Shown here: piece after piece, positions 8,603 to 15,661 of the stretch
Numbering within the stretch: the stretch's first letter is position 1
Layout of the letters: every line of letters starts with the position of its first letter
Assembly: GCA_951813325.1 (NCBI GenBank)
Contig: OX638350.1
Coordinates: forward strand, 3,019,954 to 3,083,953
Reading direction: 5' to 3'
DNA length: 64,000 bases
From: an uncultured Acidimicrobiales bacterium
GTDB lineage: Bacteria; Actinomycetota; Acidimicrobiia; Acidimicrobiales; Bin134
The notes under the pieces: generated by a model
Seen by the model: the letters and a program-made list of their open reading frames with translations, nothing else
Told to the model about the DNA's origin: nothing
Databases searched by the model: none
Position numbers and translations under genes: made by a program

Positions 8603-9193
8603 ATGTCCGACCCGTCAACGTTCGAGCCACAGGTCATCCTAAGTCGCCTGACCATCGACCGACTGAGGTCGTACCTCGAGGACTGCGACGACGACCTAGA
8701 TCGGGCACTCGACCTCTACGCTTGGAACGCGCAGATTGCTGCCGCCTTCCTCGAAGACCTTGGACGGCTCGAGGTGGTACTCCGCAATAGATTCGACGAA
8801 GCCCTGACCGCCCTGGCCACATCAGACGGCTTGCCTCACCCCTGGTACGACCACCGCACGCTCTTCCCCGGCCGCGGCAGCAGGCATATTCTCAAAGTGA
8901 TCGCGAAGGCGAAAAGGCGGACTGCTCGACATGGGCAGCCACATCCACCCCAAAGCAATGTGATCGCCGAGTTGGGATTCGGGTTCTGGCGCTTCCTATG
9001 CACAGAGCGCTATCTCACCTCACTATGGAGCCCGGCATTGGCCTCAAGATTCCCGCACCATCCCACACCAAACAACGCTGTTCAGATTCAGGTCGACGTT
9101 GAGTCAAGGATGGATCGTCTCCACTTCTTGAGAAACCGTGTCGCCCATCACGAGCCCTTACACCGTCGGGAATTAGCGGCTCTGCGCGTCTGA
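8603..9193 (+). CDS. Abi-like HEPN-type protein, probably truncated at the C-terminus
   Basis: A 196-residue protein with the layout of Abi family proteins: YAWNAQIAAAFLEDLGRLEVVLRN near the N-terminus, GFGFWRFLCTERYLTSLW in the middle, and RNRVAHHEP near the end. Arg177 to His182 form an R-x4-H motif, the signature of HEPN RNases, which underlie many abortive-infection and toxin systems. The family normally continues 30-60 residues after the HHEP block, whereas here it stops 11 residues later, exactly where the insertion sequence begins. Loss of the end by the insertion is therefore likely, although the HEPN motif survives. An AGTGAGGA ribosome-binding site precedes ATG 8603. Confidence 0.72.
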   Translation: MSDPSTFEPQVILSRLTIDRLRSYLEDCDDDLDRALDLYAWNAQIAAAFLEDLGRLEVVLRNRFDEALTALATSDGLPHPWYDHRTLFPGRGSRHILKVIAKAKRRTARHGQPHPPQSNVIAELGFGFWRFLCTERYLTSLWSPALASRFPHHPTPNNAVQIQVDVESRMDRLHFLRNRVAHHEPLHRRELAALRV

Positions 9194-10504
9194 GCGGGGA
9201 TGTCGGGTTCTGATTTTTGTGACGGGTTGAGTGTGGCCGGGTTTTTGTCCGGTTGCGAGCAGGGTTCTGAGCCGGTAGTTGGCGAAGTTCTGGAAGCCTC
9301 GGGCGGAGCGTTTGACGTCTTTGATTTTTGCGTTGGCGGCTTCGGTTCGCCCGTTGTGGGCGCCGGTTGCGATGCTGGTGTGGATCTCGGTTTGCCAGCG
9401 TGTGAGGGTGTGGGCGAGTCGGTGCAGCTCGGGGGCCGCTTCGGGGGCTTCGCACCAGGAGATGGCGTCGTCCAACCGGGTGGCGGCTTGGTCGGGGTCG
9501 CCGGTTTTGAACACGGCCCGGACTCTTTTTTTTGCCTCCCAGCAGTCGGCGACTTCGTCGTGGGGATCGCCCGCGTCGAGGGCTGCTCGCAGCCGGTCCC
9601 AGCCGGTGTCGTCGAGGCGCTCTGCGCCCATCAACAGCAGCTTGGGGGCTCCGTGGAGCGGGTCGCCTTTGCGGCCCCGGCGGCCGGTTGTGTCGTTCTG
9701 GGTGCGGCGGCGGCACCGGTCAACAGCCTGGTTCGCCAGTCAGACGATGCGGAAGGGATCCACCGCGATCTGGGTGCCGGCCCGCAGGCGATCACCGCGC
9801 CGCGACCTGATGGCGCTGCGGTAGCCCTCGTGGGGGTCGATGCAAACCACCTCGACGGCCCGGACCCATTCCCGCGCCTGCTGCGACACCCATTTACACA
9901 GGTCAGCGGCATCGCGGCCCTCGAACACGCCGACGACCCGCCCGGTGTCGGCATCGACCCCGGCGGTGATGAACCGGCGGCGCCTCCGCCGCGAGGCCGA
10001 GGCCATCACGGTCTCGTCGAAGCCCAGCTTGACCACCGGCCCAACCCGGCCGCCGCCGGCCGCAGCCCGCTCGGCGGCAGAGGCGAGCTGCGCCCACATC
10101 GTGTGCCAGGCGACACCGAGCTGGCGGGCCAGCGACGCCACCGACCCCTCCACAGCTGCCAGCCTGTCCACAGCCCAGCTCACCGCCCGCCCGGTCAGCA
10201 CCCGCCGCGGCCCGGCCAGCCCGGACCGCTCGGTCCAAGACCCGACACAGCACCGGGCGTCCGGGCACACCCAGACCCTCTTGTTCCACACCACCCGCTG
10301 CGGGCGCCCGCCGCTGAAAGGAGCGTCCCTCAACACCACCTCCCGGCGCCCCTTGGAGCGCGCCCGGCACCCGCAACCATCGCAGAACACCGCCTGGCCG
10401 CCCGGGGACTGGACCCACACCACCACCTCGCCGAGCACCTCTTCGACGCCGGTCACCTCCAACCCGAGCACGCCGAACTCAACCGCTGAACTATCTTGAA
10501 CCAC
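9173..10504 (-). pseudogene. ISL3-family transposase with an internal in-frame stop
   Basis: Read through, the frame gives about 443 residues. The first part has the zinc-finger-like N-terminus (FCDGCGCRARSKGRREVVLRD split around CDGC, then CPDARCC), a helix-turn-helix-like region and the catalytic Asp residues in GFDETVMASASR and CIDPHEGYRSA. The frame is then cut by TGA at 9740-9742, right after DPFRIV. The same frame continues with LANQAVDRCRRR, GRRGRKGDP and the C-terminal block GRTEAANAKIKDVKRSARG (with the last catalytic Glu) FQNFANYRLR. One C-to-T change (CGA to TGA) would explain the stop. GTG start at 10504 after GGGAGG. Confidence 0.85.
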
Positions 10505-10506
10505 CA

Positions 10507-10559
10507 GGGGCCTCCCGACTCTTTGACTATCTGACAGTCACAAGAATCGGCGAGGCCCC
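10507..10559. repeat. Imperfect palindrome at the right end of the insertion sequence
   Basis: The arms 10507-10523 and 10542-10559 are inverted copies of about 17 bp with two to three differences (GGGGCCTCCCGACTCTT against GGGGCCTCGCCGATTCTT). The loop is 18 bases. It lies just upstream of the transposase start and so covers its promoter or ribosome-binding region as well as the element end. It may be a transposase-binding site or a structure that limits transposase expression. Confidence 0.6.
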
Positions 10560-10560
10560 C

Positions 10561-10766
10561 ACCTCAGTGGCCGACCCCCACAATCACCCCAGTCCCAGCT
10601 TCAACGCGAAGACCCCCTTTTCAACAACATCTGCGTCGTCAACGTGGTCGAACTGCTCCAAGATCTCATGGAGCCGGATAGAGTGCCTCTTCGCCATTCA
10701 GCCCAGACTCTCAAAGCCGTTCAAGCACTACCAACCGAATAGACCCCATACCAGCGGACTTTGAGT
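10561..10766. other. Non-coding stretch between insertion sequence and protease-like pseudogene
   Basis: No gene is recognised here. One plus-strand frame is open from 10563 to 10745 without a start codon (it reads DPLFNNICVVNVVELLQD in the middle), so it could be the tail of a gene whose front was lost when the insertion sequence arrived. It does not look like the missing end of the Abi protein. Confidence 0.25.
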
Positions 10767-12242
10767 TTATGGTTGGGAATTCGCTGCCGAACTCACCGGT
10801 TCAGTTGTCGACAAAAGCGGCGATCTAATAGTCCCGTTTGTCTGCCGAATGAGGAGGGCACCCGGGACGCGCAGCGCTAGTACATTCGGGCTTACGTCAT
10901 TGGAAGTCGAGTCGAAGACCACTTCACCAAGCACGCTGGGGCTGCCGTTGCTGCGCGCTTGTCGATCGACAGCCTCCACGACCCAGACGAGTCGCGAGAG
11001 GCGGGCAAGTCGTAGTTCTTTGACCGACTCGACGTTCAGCCCTCGATCCGTTGCCTTCTCCTTGTACTCCGAAGAACTCATCGCGATCGTTCGAAACGTC
11101 AGTCGGTTAGCATCCACGAGGTCTTTGAAAGTCCCGGTCCCTTCGAGTGTGTCGTACCTCAGCAAGAGTTCGCGGCCGGTGCGCTCGGCGGCCTCCGGGA
11201 GCAGCCACAGCTTCTCAGGAACCGGTGCAAGCAGAAGTTGCCATGGAGAATACGTATCGTCCGTTGCTGCATCGGTGTCGTTCAAAATGTCATGAACCCA
11301 CAGGTAGGGCCCGCGTTGATCATCATGGCGTACAAACGTGATCCACGGTTCGTTATCTCGATTCGTCCGCTTGTATCCGATGATTGCGAAAGCGTGTTCA
11401 TGAGTACCGACCAAGATGGGGTAAGAGCTGTTGAGGAAGCGACACAACACGGCTATCGTCCTGGTGTCCCATTTTCCTGGATCGGTGCCGTCATCATGCG
11501 GGGGCAGCGGTGGTTCCTGCCCTGAGCCTGGCAATTTGCCCATTCGATAGACGATCGGCGGCAGCTCAAATTCCCGCATTAGGTTACTGAGTTGTAGACC
11601 TGTCAATCCCTGGGAAGGAAGCGGTCGCCCTTCTGCCACACTCGCATCGGCAAAGAGGCTGAAATCTGCCATAGGACGCCGCGACACATCACCACGCAGG
11701 TGTGCCGTGTAGTGGCAGATCCATGCGGTGACGTGAGCACATCGCCCGAACTGAGTGTCTTACTGGGCAAACGGAACCCCCTCAACCTCAAGCGTCTGAC
11801 CAAAGAAATTGACCCTGTCGCGAACTGAAGATTGGAGGAACTTCCTCATGTCGGGCGGGGGTGCTAGCACTGTGCGGCCAACGCGTCCGAGGGGACTCGG
11901 ACGCACAATCAGATAGCCCAGGTAACCGCGACGGGCTGCGCTAGACAGCGCAGCGATCTCCTCTGGCTGTAGCTCTGCCTTGAAGAAGTGAAGTCGATGC
12001 GCGGTATCTGGGATCTCGGCGAAGGTCTTTGAGAAGAAACTCGAGTACTCGCTGCGGTAGTCGAGGTCGATGTATCGCGTCTCGATGACTACTGTCTTGG
12101 CTCGGTTCGCTCTGGCAACTTCAAGACAGCGCTCAAGGGGGCGTCCAAGAAGGTTCGGGTCGTACCTCGAACGAAGATCCATCCAGTCGCTCCCGCCGCG
12201 AAGCGAGACGACATCGACTGGGTCGGGATCCTCCCAGTCCAT
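10767..12242 (-). pseudogene. C39/papain-like cysteine-protease-like protein, interrupted by a stop codon
   Basis: The frame is open over 491 codons except for TAA at 11760-11762 (codon 161). Residues 1-160 contain YLGYLIVRPSPLGRVGRTVL and end in VEGVPFAQ; after the stop the same frame goes on DTQFGRCAHVTAWICHYTAH, then RRPMADFSLFAD and VGTHEHAFAIIGYKR. The protein resembles an uncharacterised family with a cysteine-peptidase pattern: Cys168 in GRCAH, His283 in HEHAF, and an Asp near 307 in VRHDDQRGPYLW. A single C-to-T change (CAA to TAA) would restore Gln161. As it stands the catalytic part is separated from its N-terminus. It is the last gene of an operon with three tiny proteins. The family assignment is from motif memory and is tentative. 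Confidence 0.7.
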
Positions 12243-12249
12243 AATGGCG

Positions 12250-12450
12250 TTAGCTAAGTCTGAGCGAACTCGATGATGCTTCAGCCTCGCGGCGACACCG
12301 GGCCATCTCAGACAAATCGTCGTGGAGGGCCTTGCGCTGCTTGGCCGTCAACATCTGCTCGACCGATCGAAGAGTCGTCCTCCCCGCCTTGCTACCCACC
12401 TTCGGCAATACTCCCTGATCTGGTGATGCTTGCTGCTTTGCCACTTTCAC
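12250..12450 (-). CDS. Small basic protein of unknown function (66 aa)
   Basis: 66 residues, GTG start at 12450 and stop 7 bases before the protease-like gene, so probably translated with it. It is rich in Lys, Arg, Ser and Ala (GRTTLRSVEQMLTAKQRKAL, then a short acidic helix). No known domain. Its GTG overlaps, as GTGA, the stop of a possible 16-codon frame starting with ATG at 12497; that upstream frame might couple translation from the zinc-ribbon gene. The main support is its position in the operon and its clean fit between neighbours. Confidence 0.5.
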   Translation of the reverse strand: MKVAKQQASPDQGVLPKVGSKAGRTTLRSVEQMLTAKQRKALHDDLSEMARCRREAEASSSSLRLS

Positions 12451-12501
12451 AAGCTACCCGCTTCTGCTCCGTGGCTAGCGAATCGAGTTTGAGTCATGTA
12501 T

Positions 12502-12666
12502 CTAGAGCCGAAGGCAGCTGCCACACCGCGGGCAACGCGCTCCCGTTGGCGACGACGGCGACGCGAACGCCACAGGCAAATCCTCAAAGCCACAACCCGA
12601 ACAGCGCAATGTTCGAACCGTCACGCGAGTCCGAACCTTCATAGGAACACGGATTGTTCGTTTCAT
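12502..12666 (-). CDS. Small zinc-ribbon-like protein (54 aa)
   Basis: 54 residues starting at ATG 12666. Two Cys pairs, Cys22-x2-Cys25 and Cys45-x2-Cys48 (with a further Cys51), are separated by a 19-residue loop: the plan of a zinc ribbon. The first 20 residues are strongly basic (MKRTIRVPMKVRTRVTVRTL), which fits nucleic-acid contact. The start lies 3 bases after the stop of the preceding 46-residue gene, and that gene's last codons (GGCAGGTGAG) supply the ribosome-binding site. It is too short for routine gene callers, so it may be missed in databases. Function unknown. Confidence 0.65.
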   Translation of the reverse strand: MKRTIRVPMKVRTRVTVRTLRCSGCGFEDLPVAFASPSSPTGARCPRCGSCLRL

Positions 12667-12669
12667 TGC

Positions 12670-12810
12670 TCACCTGCCTCGGCGCTTTGGCGCGCGTTGC
12701 GACAACGCGCTCCCTGCGGCCGTCTTGGACGCTCTGCCCGTGCGGCCGTCTCGCAAGACCTTCGATGCAGCCTTTGCTGCCTTGGCGCTTGTCTTCCTTG
12801 ATTTTGCCAC
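12670..12810 (-). CDS. Small basic Ala/Ser/Lys-rich protein (46 aa)
   Basis: 46 residues from GTG 12810, with AAAGGAG eight bases upstream. The sequence (KAASKVLRDGRTGRASKTA, then AGSALSQRAPKRRGR) matches a kind of tiny conserved protein, with the string ASKVLRDGRT and the ending AGSALSQ, that I recall from many bacterial genomes as 'hypothetical'. It is the first gene of the operon that leads through the zinc-ribbon protein to the protease-like gene, and it lies directly behind a consensus promoter. No function is known to me. Confidence 0.68.
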   Translation of the reverse strand: MAKSRKTSAKAAKAASKVLRDGRTGRASKTAAGSALSQRAPKRRGR

Positions 12811-12832
12811 GATTGTCTCCTTTAGTGGGCAA

Positions 12833-12883
12833 TGTACGCTGAAGTGTACACGACTCTGGATGCCGTGTCAACTGTGGTGTACA
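12833..12883. promoter_or_regulatory. TGTACA operator-like sites in the divergent XRE promoter region
   Basis: Perfect TGTACA palindromes lie at 12845-12850 and 12878-12883, 33 bp apart centre to centre (about three helical turns), with a degenerate TGTACG at 12833-12838. The first overlaps the -10 box of the minus-strand operon and the second overlaps the TACAAT -10 candidate of the XRE gene. This is what would be expected if the XRE protein represses both directions. Confidence 0.55.
12843..12871 (-). promoter_or_regulatory. Consensus promoter of the small-protein operon
   Basis: On the minus strand TTGACA (12866-12871) and TACACT (12843-12848) are separated by 17 bases, a near-perfect housekeeping sigma promoter. 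It reads into the 46-residue gene that starts at 12810. Confidence 0.65.
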
Positions 12884-12892
12884 ATGTAGGTT

Positions 12893-13255
12893 GTGGTTGA
12901 CGACGAGACGGGTGACGCAAAGACTCTCGGCCGAGAACTCGCTTCAGCGCGTTTAGCTGCCCGAAGATCATTTCGGGACGTCGCCGGCGAATCCGAGATC
13001 TCAGCGGCGTATTTGCAGAAGCTTGAGCGAGGATTGGTAGAAGAGCCTTCACCCCGGATCTTGCGGAGGCTCTCAGAGGCACTCCGGGTCGATTACGGCC
13101 GACTGATGCAGCTTGCGGGCTACAAAATTCCAGGTAGCCGCCGTCCGGCTAGCCCACTCACAACTCGCTTCGCAGACGCTCGATTGACAGAGGCCGAAGA
13201 GCGAGCGGTAGCAGCATTCATCGACCACCTGGTCCAGCAGCGAGAGCCAGAATAG
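12893..13255 (+). CDS. XRE-family helix-turn-helix regulator
   Basis: 120 residues, GTG start. Residues 12-70 form a Cro/CI-type HTH: LGRELASARLAARRSFRDVAG, split before the second helix, then SEISAAYLQKLERGL and a closing helix RILRRLSEALRVDYGRLMQLAGY. The C-terminal 40 residues include a helix (ARLTEAEERAVAAFIDHLV) that may dimerise. Only 8 bases separate the TACAAT -10 candidate from the start, so the mRNA may be leaderless. It is divergent from the small-protein operon and the TGTACA sites between them are its likely targets. Confidence 0.85.
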   Translation: MVDDETGDAKTLGRELASARLAARRSFRDVAGESEISAAYLQKLERGLVEEPSPRILRRLSEALRVDYGRLMQLAGYKIPGSRRPASPLTTRFADARLTEAEERAVAAFIDHLVQQREPE

Positions 13256-13350
13256 GCGCTGGCAAGGCCTATAATGGTTGTCTCCATATCGAGGAACTAG
13301 CCAAGAGGGGAAGCGCTGACCGCATCACCCTGTATAGTTCATGACCTAGA

Positions 13351-13393
13351 CTCCGGAACCGTCCCTGCTTCGGCAAACAGCCGGGGTTTCGTC
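13351..13393 (-). repeat. Inward-facing 43-bp inverted repeat, right copy
   Basis: Inverse copy of 8535-8577 with three differences. It lies in the 199-bp gap between the XRE gene and the small gene that ends at 13455, and closes the unit that starts at 8535. No other feature was recognised in that gap. Confidence 0.8.
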
Positions 13394-13454
13394 TTTGTGA
13401 GGGACTTCTTGCCCGCTGCGGCACGTGTGGTGGATTCTGCTTTGAGGAACTCGC

Positions 13455-13646
13455 TTACGCTACGGGCGGGAGGTCTTCCTCGATAAGCACATCACCCCAA
13501 ATCAGCCACAGGTCACGAAGCAAGGGATTGTCGAGGCGATCTTCCTTGCCAAGCTCGTAGAACCTGCGCAAGCCAAGCCCGGTAGCTTCCGCATTCCTCC
13601 TCAACATCTCAACGATGTCTTCTCGTGGAACAGTCAGACTGGCCAT
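13455..13646 (-). CDS. Small protein of unknown function divergent from the AbiE-like pair (63 aa)
   Basis: 63 residues from ATG 13646, with AAGGAG nine bases upstream; a longer upstream frame is not supported. The sequence is a single acidic helical protein (EDIVEMLRRNAEATGLGLRR, then LLRDLWLIWGDVLIEED). It is divergent from the AbiE-like genes and shares a promoter region full of GTTTCA palindromes with them, so it may be a third component or an unrelated neighbour under the same regulator. I recognise no family. Confidence 0.6.
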   Translation of the reverse strand: MASLTVPREDIVEMLRRNAEATGLGLRRFYELGKEDRLDNPLLRDLWLIWGDVLIEEDLPPVA

Positions 13647-13657
13647 GGGGTCTCCTT

Positions 13658-13710
13658 GTTTCAGATTTGTATCTGTTTCACCGTCTGTGAAACAATGATG
13701 TTTCTGAAAC
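13658..13710. promoter_or_regulatory. Cluster of GTTTCA/TGAAAC palindromes between divergent genes
   Basis: TGTTTCAC-N5-GTGAAACA at 13674-13694 is a perfect 8-bp inverted repeat. GTTTCTGAAAC at 13700-13710 is another perfect palindrome, and a half site GTTTCA lies at 13658-13663. They fill the gap between the 63-residue gene and the AbiEi-like gene, which has its own winged helix, so this is probably the autoregulatory operator of the toxin-antitoxin pair. Confidence 0.6.
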
Positions 13711-13740
13711 ACGCACGCCGTATGGAAGGAGGGACCACCT

Positions 13741-14820
13741 ATGCCGACCCAAGAACTACCCCGCGAAATTGACATAATCCGAAACGTTGAGCGAACCCTA
13801 GCCTCGACTCTCCCAACGGGGTGGTCCCTAGAAGAAGCAAAACAACAAGTACAAGAAGGACATGGCCAACTTGATCTGCTCATAGAAATACTCGCACCCA
13901 ATGGGGAGCGCGCTGAACTGGCAATCGAGACCAAGAGGACGATTGAGCCCCGTCTCGTGCCTCAGGTGATTGAAAGGCTTGCGATGTACTGCTCCGGTGA
14001 CCTGTCTGATGCAGTTCCGTTGGTGGCGGCTGCGTACCTCTCTCCGCGCTCACGGGAGATTCTTGATGGCGCCGGTGTGGGATACATCGACATGACTGGC
14101 AATATGCGGATCGAGGTATCTCAGCCTGGGTTGTTCATCTCGTCCTCGGGAGTTGATCGCGACCCTTGGCCTCAAGACAGCGACCTTCAATCGCTCAGAG
14201 GTCGGGGCGCAGCGCGTGCCGTTCGCGCCGTCATCGACCACAATCCACCATTCGGTATCCGAGAGCTCGCTGCGGCCACCGGCGCATCCGCGCCCACGCT
14301 CTCGCGCGTCATTGAATTGTTGGACCGGGAGGGAACACTCACCCGTGAGCCTCGAGGGCCAGTCCTCACCGTTGACTGGGAGGCCGCGATTCGCAGGTGG
14401 GCGTCAGACTACGCCCAAACGAGGTCAAACACTCCAATGACTTTTCTCGAACCCCGGGGCCTCCCGGCGGTTTTGGAGAAGCTAGACGAAGTAGGTCCCG
14501 TGTATGCCGCGACCGGTGCCTTTGCAGCCCAAGCACTTGATCCAATCGCACCCGCCAGGACCGCCACGCTGTATGTCGAAGACGCCGGAAGGTTCGCTGA
14601 TCAGCTCAGTCTTCGTGTGGTCGAGGCAGGTGCAAATGTCATCTTGCTCGAACCATTCGATCCCGTGGTATTCGACAGGACCGTTTGGCGCGATGGGCTG
14701 AGGTGCGTCGCCCCGAGCCAACTCTGCGTCGACTTGCTGACTGGTCCGGGACGAGAGCCTTCACAGGGCGAGGAGATGCTGCGATGGATGCAGGAGAATG
14801 AAGATGATTGGCGATCCTGA
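13741..14820 (+). CDS. AbiEi-like antitoxin/regulator with nuclease-like N-terminal domain
   Basis: 359 residues, ATG after GGAGGG. The middle holds a winged helix (GIRELAAATGASAPTLSRVI followed by ELLDREGTL), and the C-terminal 110 residues resemble the second domain of AbiEi-type antitoxins. The first 140 residues contain Asp45 in GQLDLLIEI and Glu63-x-Lys65 in LAIETKR, the D...ExK spacing of PD-(D/E)XK nucleases, which is not part of classical AbiEi. The end overlaps the toxin gene by 23 bases, as in AbiE operons. The expected role is repression through the GTTTCA sites and neutralisation of the partner; nuclease activity is an inference from three residues. Confidence 0.7.
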   Translation: MPTQELPREIDIIRNVERTLASTLPTGWSLEEAKQQVQEGHGQLDLLIEILAPNGERAELAIETKRTIEPRLVPQVIERLAMYCSGDLSDAVPLVAAAYLSPRSREILDGAGVGYIDMTGNMRIEVSQPGLFISSSGVDRDPWPQDSDLQSLRGRGAARAVRAVIDHNPPFGIRELAAATGASAPTLSRVIELLDREGTLTREPRGPVLTVDWEAAIRRWASDYAQTRSNTPMTFLEPRGLPAVLEKLDEVGPVYAATGAFAAQALDPIAPARTATLYVEDAGRFADQLSLRVVEAGANVILLEPFDPVVFDRTVWRDGLRCVAPSQLCVDLLTGPGREPSQGEEMLRWMQENEDDWRS

Positions 14821-15661
14821 TCCTCTCTACGTCGACGCTCGTTCTGCGCTCCTTGAAGCAGCCGACGCACTTGCCGATCACTTGGATGCCATCGTCCTCG
14901 TCGGAGCTCAGGCCCTCTATCTCCATGCCGGAGAGGCCGACCTGTTTGACACGGTTGCCCCGTATACGACCGATGCAGATTTCAGCATCAGCCCGATTGA
15001 CCTGGGAGATTCACCGCTGCTCGCAGAATTGCTAAGTGCGCGAGGTTTCCAGACAAGCATTGAGGAGGTAGGCCGTTGGACCAGCCCCAACAACGTCTTT
15101 GTGGACCTCTTGGTGCCCGAGATGTTGGCAGGTCCAGGCACACGCGCTGCTCGCCTCGGGCCACACGGCAAGAAAGTGGCCCGGCGTGCCAAAGGGTTGG
15201 AAGCTGCGCTAGTCGACCGAGCACCTAGGACAATCTCTGCTCTTGACCCTGCTGACAATCGCTCCGTCACCATGAACGTCGCTGGACCCGGCGCGCTTCT
15301 TGTAGCCAAGACTCACAAGATTGCAGAGCGGGCTGACAAACCTCACCGTCTAAGCGACAAGGACTCTCTCGACGTGCTCCGCCTGCTTCAAGCTATTGAA
15401 ACCGCTGACCTCGCCGATCGTTTGAAGCGACTCGCCGTGGATGAGCAGAGCGCATCTGTTACGGCTGATGCGATCAATGAGCTCGAAAATACATTTGGCA
15501 GCACTGATGCCATCGGCGTCGAAATGGCAATTCGAGCTGCGGGGCTAGGTACTGAACCCGACACAATTGCGGCATCAATGACCGCACTAGTGTCGGACCT
15601 TCTCACTGCACTGTCCGAAACCCAGGTTCGCGGTCGATGTAGTGGCGGACGAGGGTTATGA
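14798..15661 (+). CDS. AbiEii-like nucleotidyltransferase (toxin candidate)
   Basis: 287 residues, ATG 14798 after CAGGAG, inside the end of the antitoxin gene. The nucleotidyltransferase marks are IVLVGAQALYLH (residues 32-43) and the metal-binding TTDADF with Asp59 and Asp61. Type IV AbiE toxins of this fold pass nucleotides onto tRNA or similar targets. The last 20 residues run into the 3' end of the convergent MFS gene (59-bp overlap), and base composition rises sharply there, so the natural end may have been replaced when the island was inserted. Confidence 0.75.
   Translation: MKMIGDPDPLYVDARSALLEAADALADHLDAIVLVGAQALYLHAGEADLFDTVAPYTTDADFSISPIDLGDSPLLAELLSARGFQTSIEEVGRWTSPNNVFVDLLVPEMLAGPGTRAARLGPHGKKVARRAKGLEAALVDRAPRTISALDPADNRSVTMNVAGPGALLVAKTHKIAERADKPHRLSDKDSLDVLRLLQAIETADLADRLKRLAVDEQSASVTADAINELENTFGSTDAIGVEMAIRAAGLGTEPDTIAASMTALVSDLLTALSETQVRGRCSGGRGL

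Larger units (their letters stand above)
9173..10560 (-). mobile_element. ISL3-family insertion sequence (boundaries approximate)
   Basis: The element holds one transposase of the ISL3 family, interrupted by a stop. Its ends are imperfect: GATTTTTGTGAC at 9212-9223 matches the inverse of 10537-10548 at 11 of 12 positions, and both are preceded by a G-rich stretch, which suggests ends near 9196 and 10560. The transposase frame runs on to a stop at 9173, so the left boundary could be further out. No 8-bp target duplication is visible. It sits against the end of the Abi gene. Confidence 0.75.

Noticed and set aside
9740..9742. Selenocysteine or programmed readthrough at the transposase TGA
   Set aside because: ISL3 transposases have no selenocysteine at this place and no stem-loop or slippery sequence is obvious; a point mutation is simpler.
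9200..10489. 429-codon frame on the strand opposite the transposase
   Set aside because: It is the antisense shadow of a GC-rich transposase; the minus strand carries the zinc-finger, DDE and C-terminal blocks of ISL3.
12584..12871. 95-codon minus-strand frame overlapping the small-protein operon
   Set aside because: It is out of frame with the 46- and 54-residue genes, has no ribosome-binding site, and would start upstream of the consensus promoter's transcript.
13256..13454. A tRNA or small RNA in the gap beside the right inverted repeat
   Set aside because: No cloverleaf or conserved T-loop (GGTTCGAnTCC) is present; only the repeat is supported.
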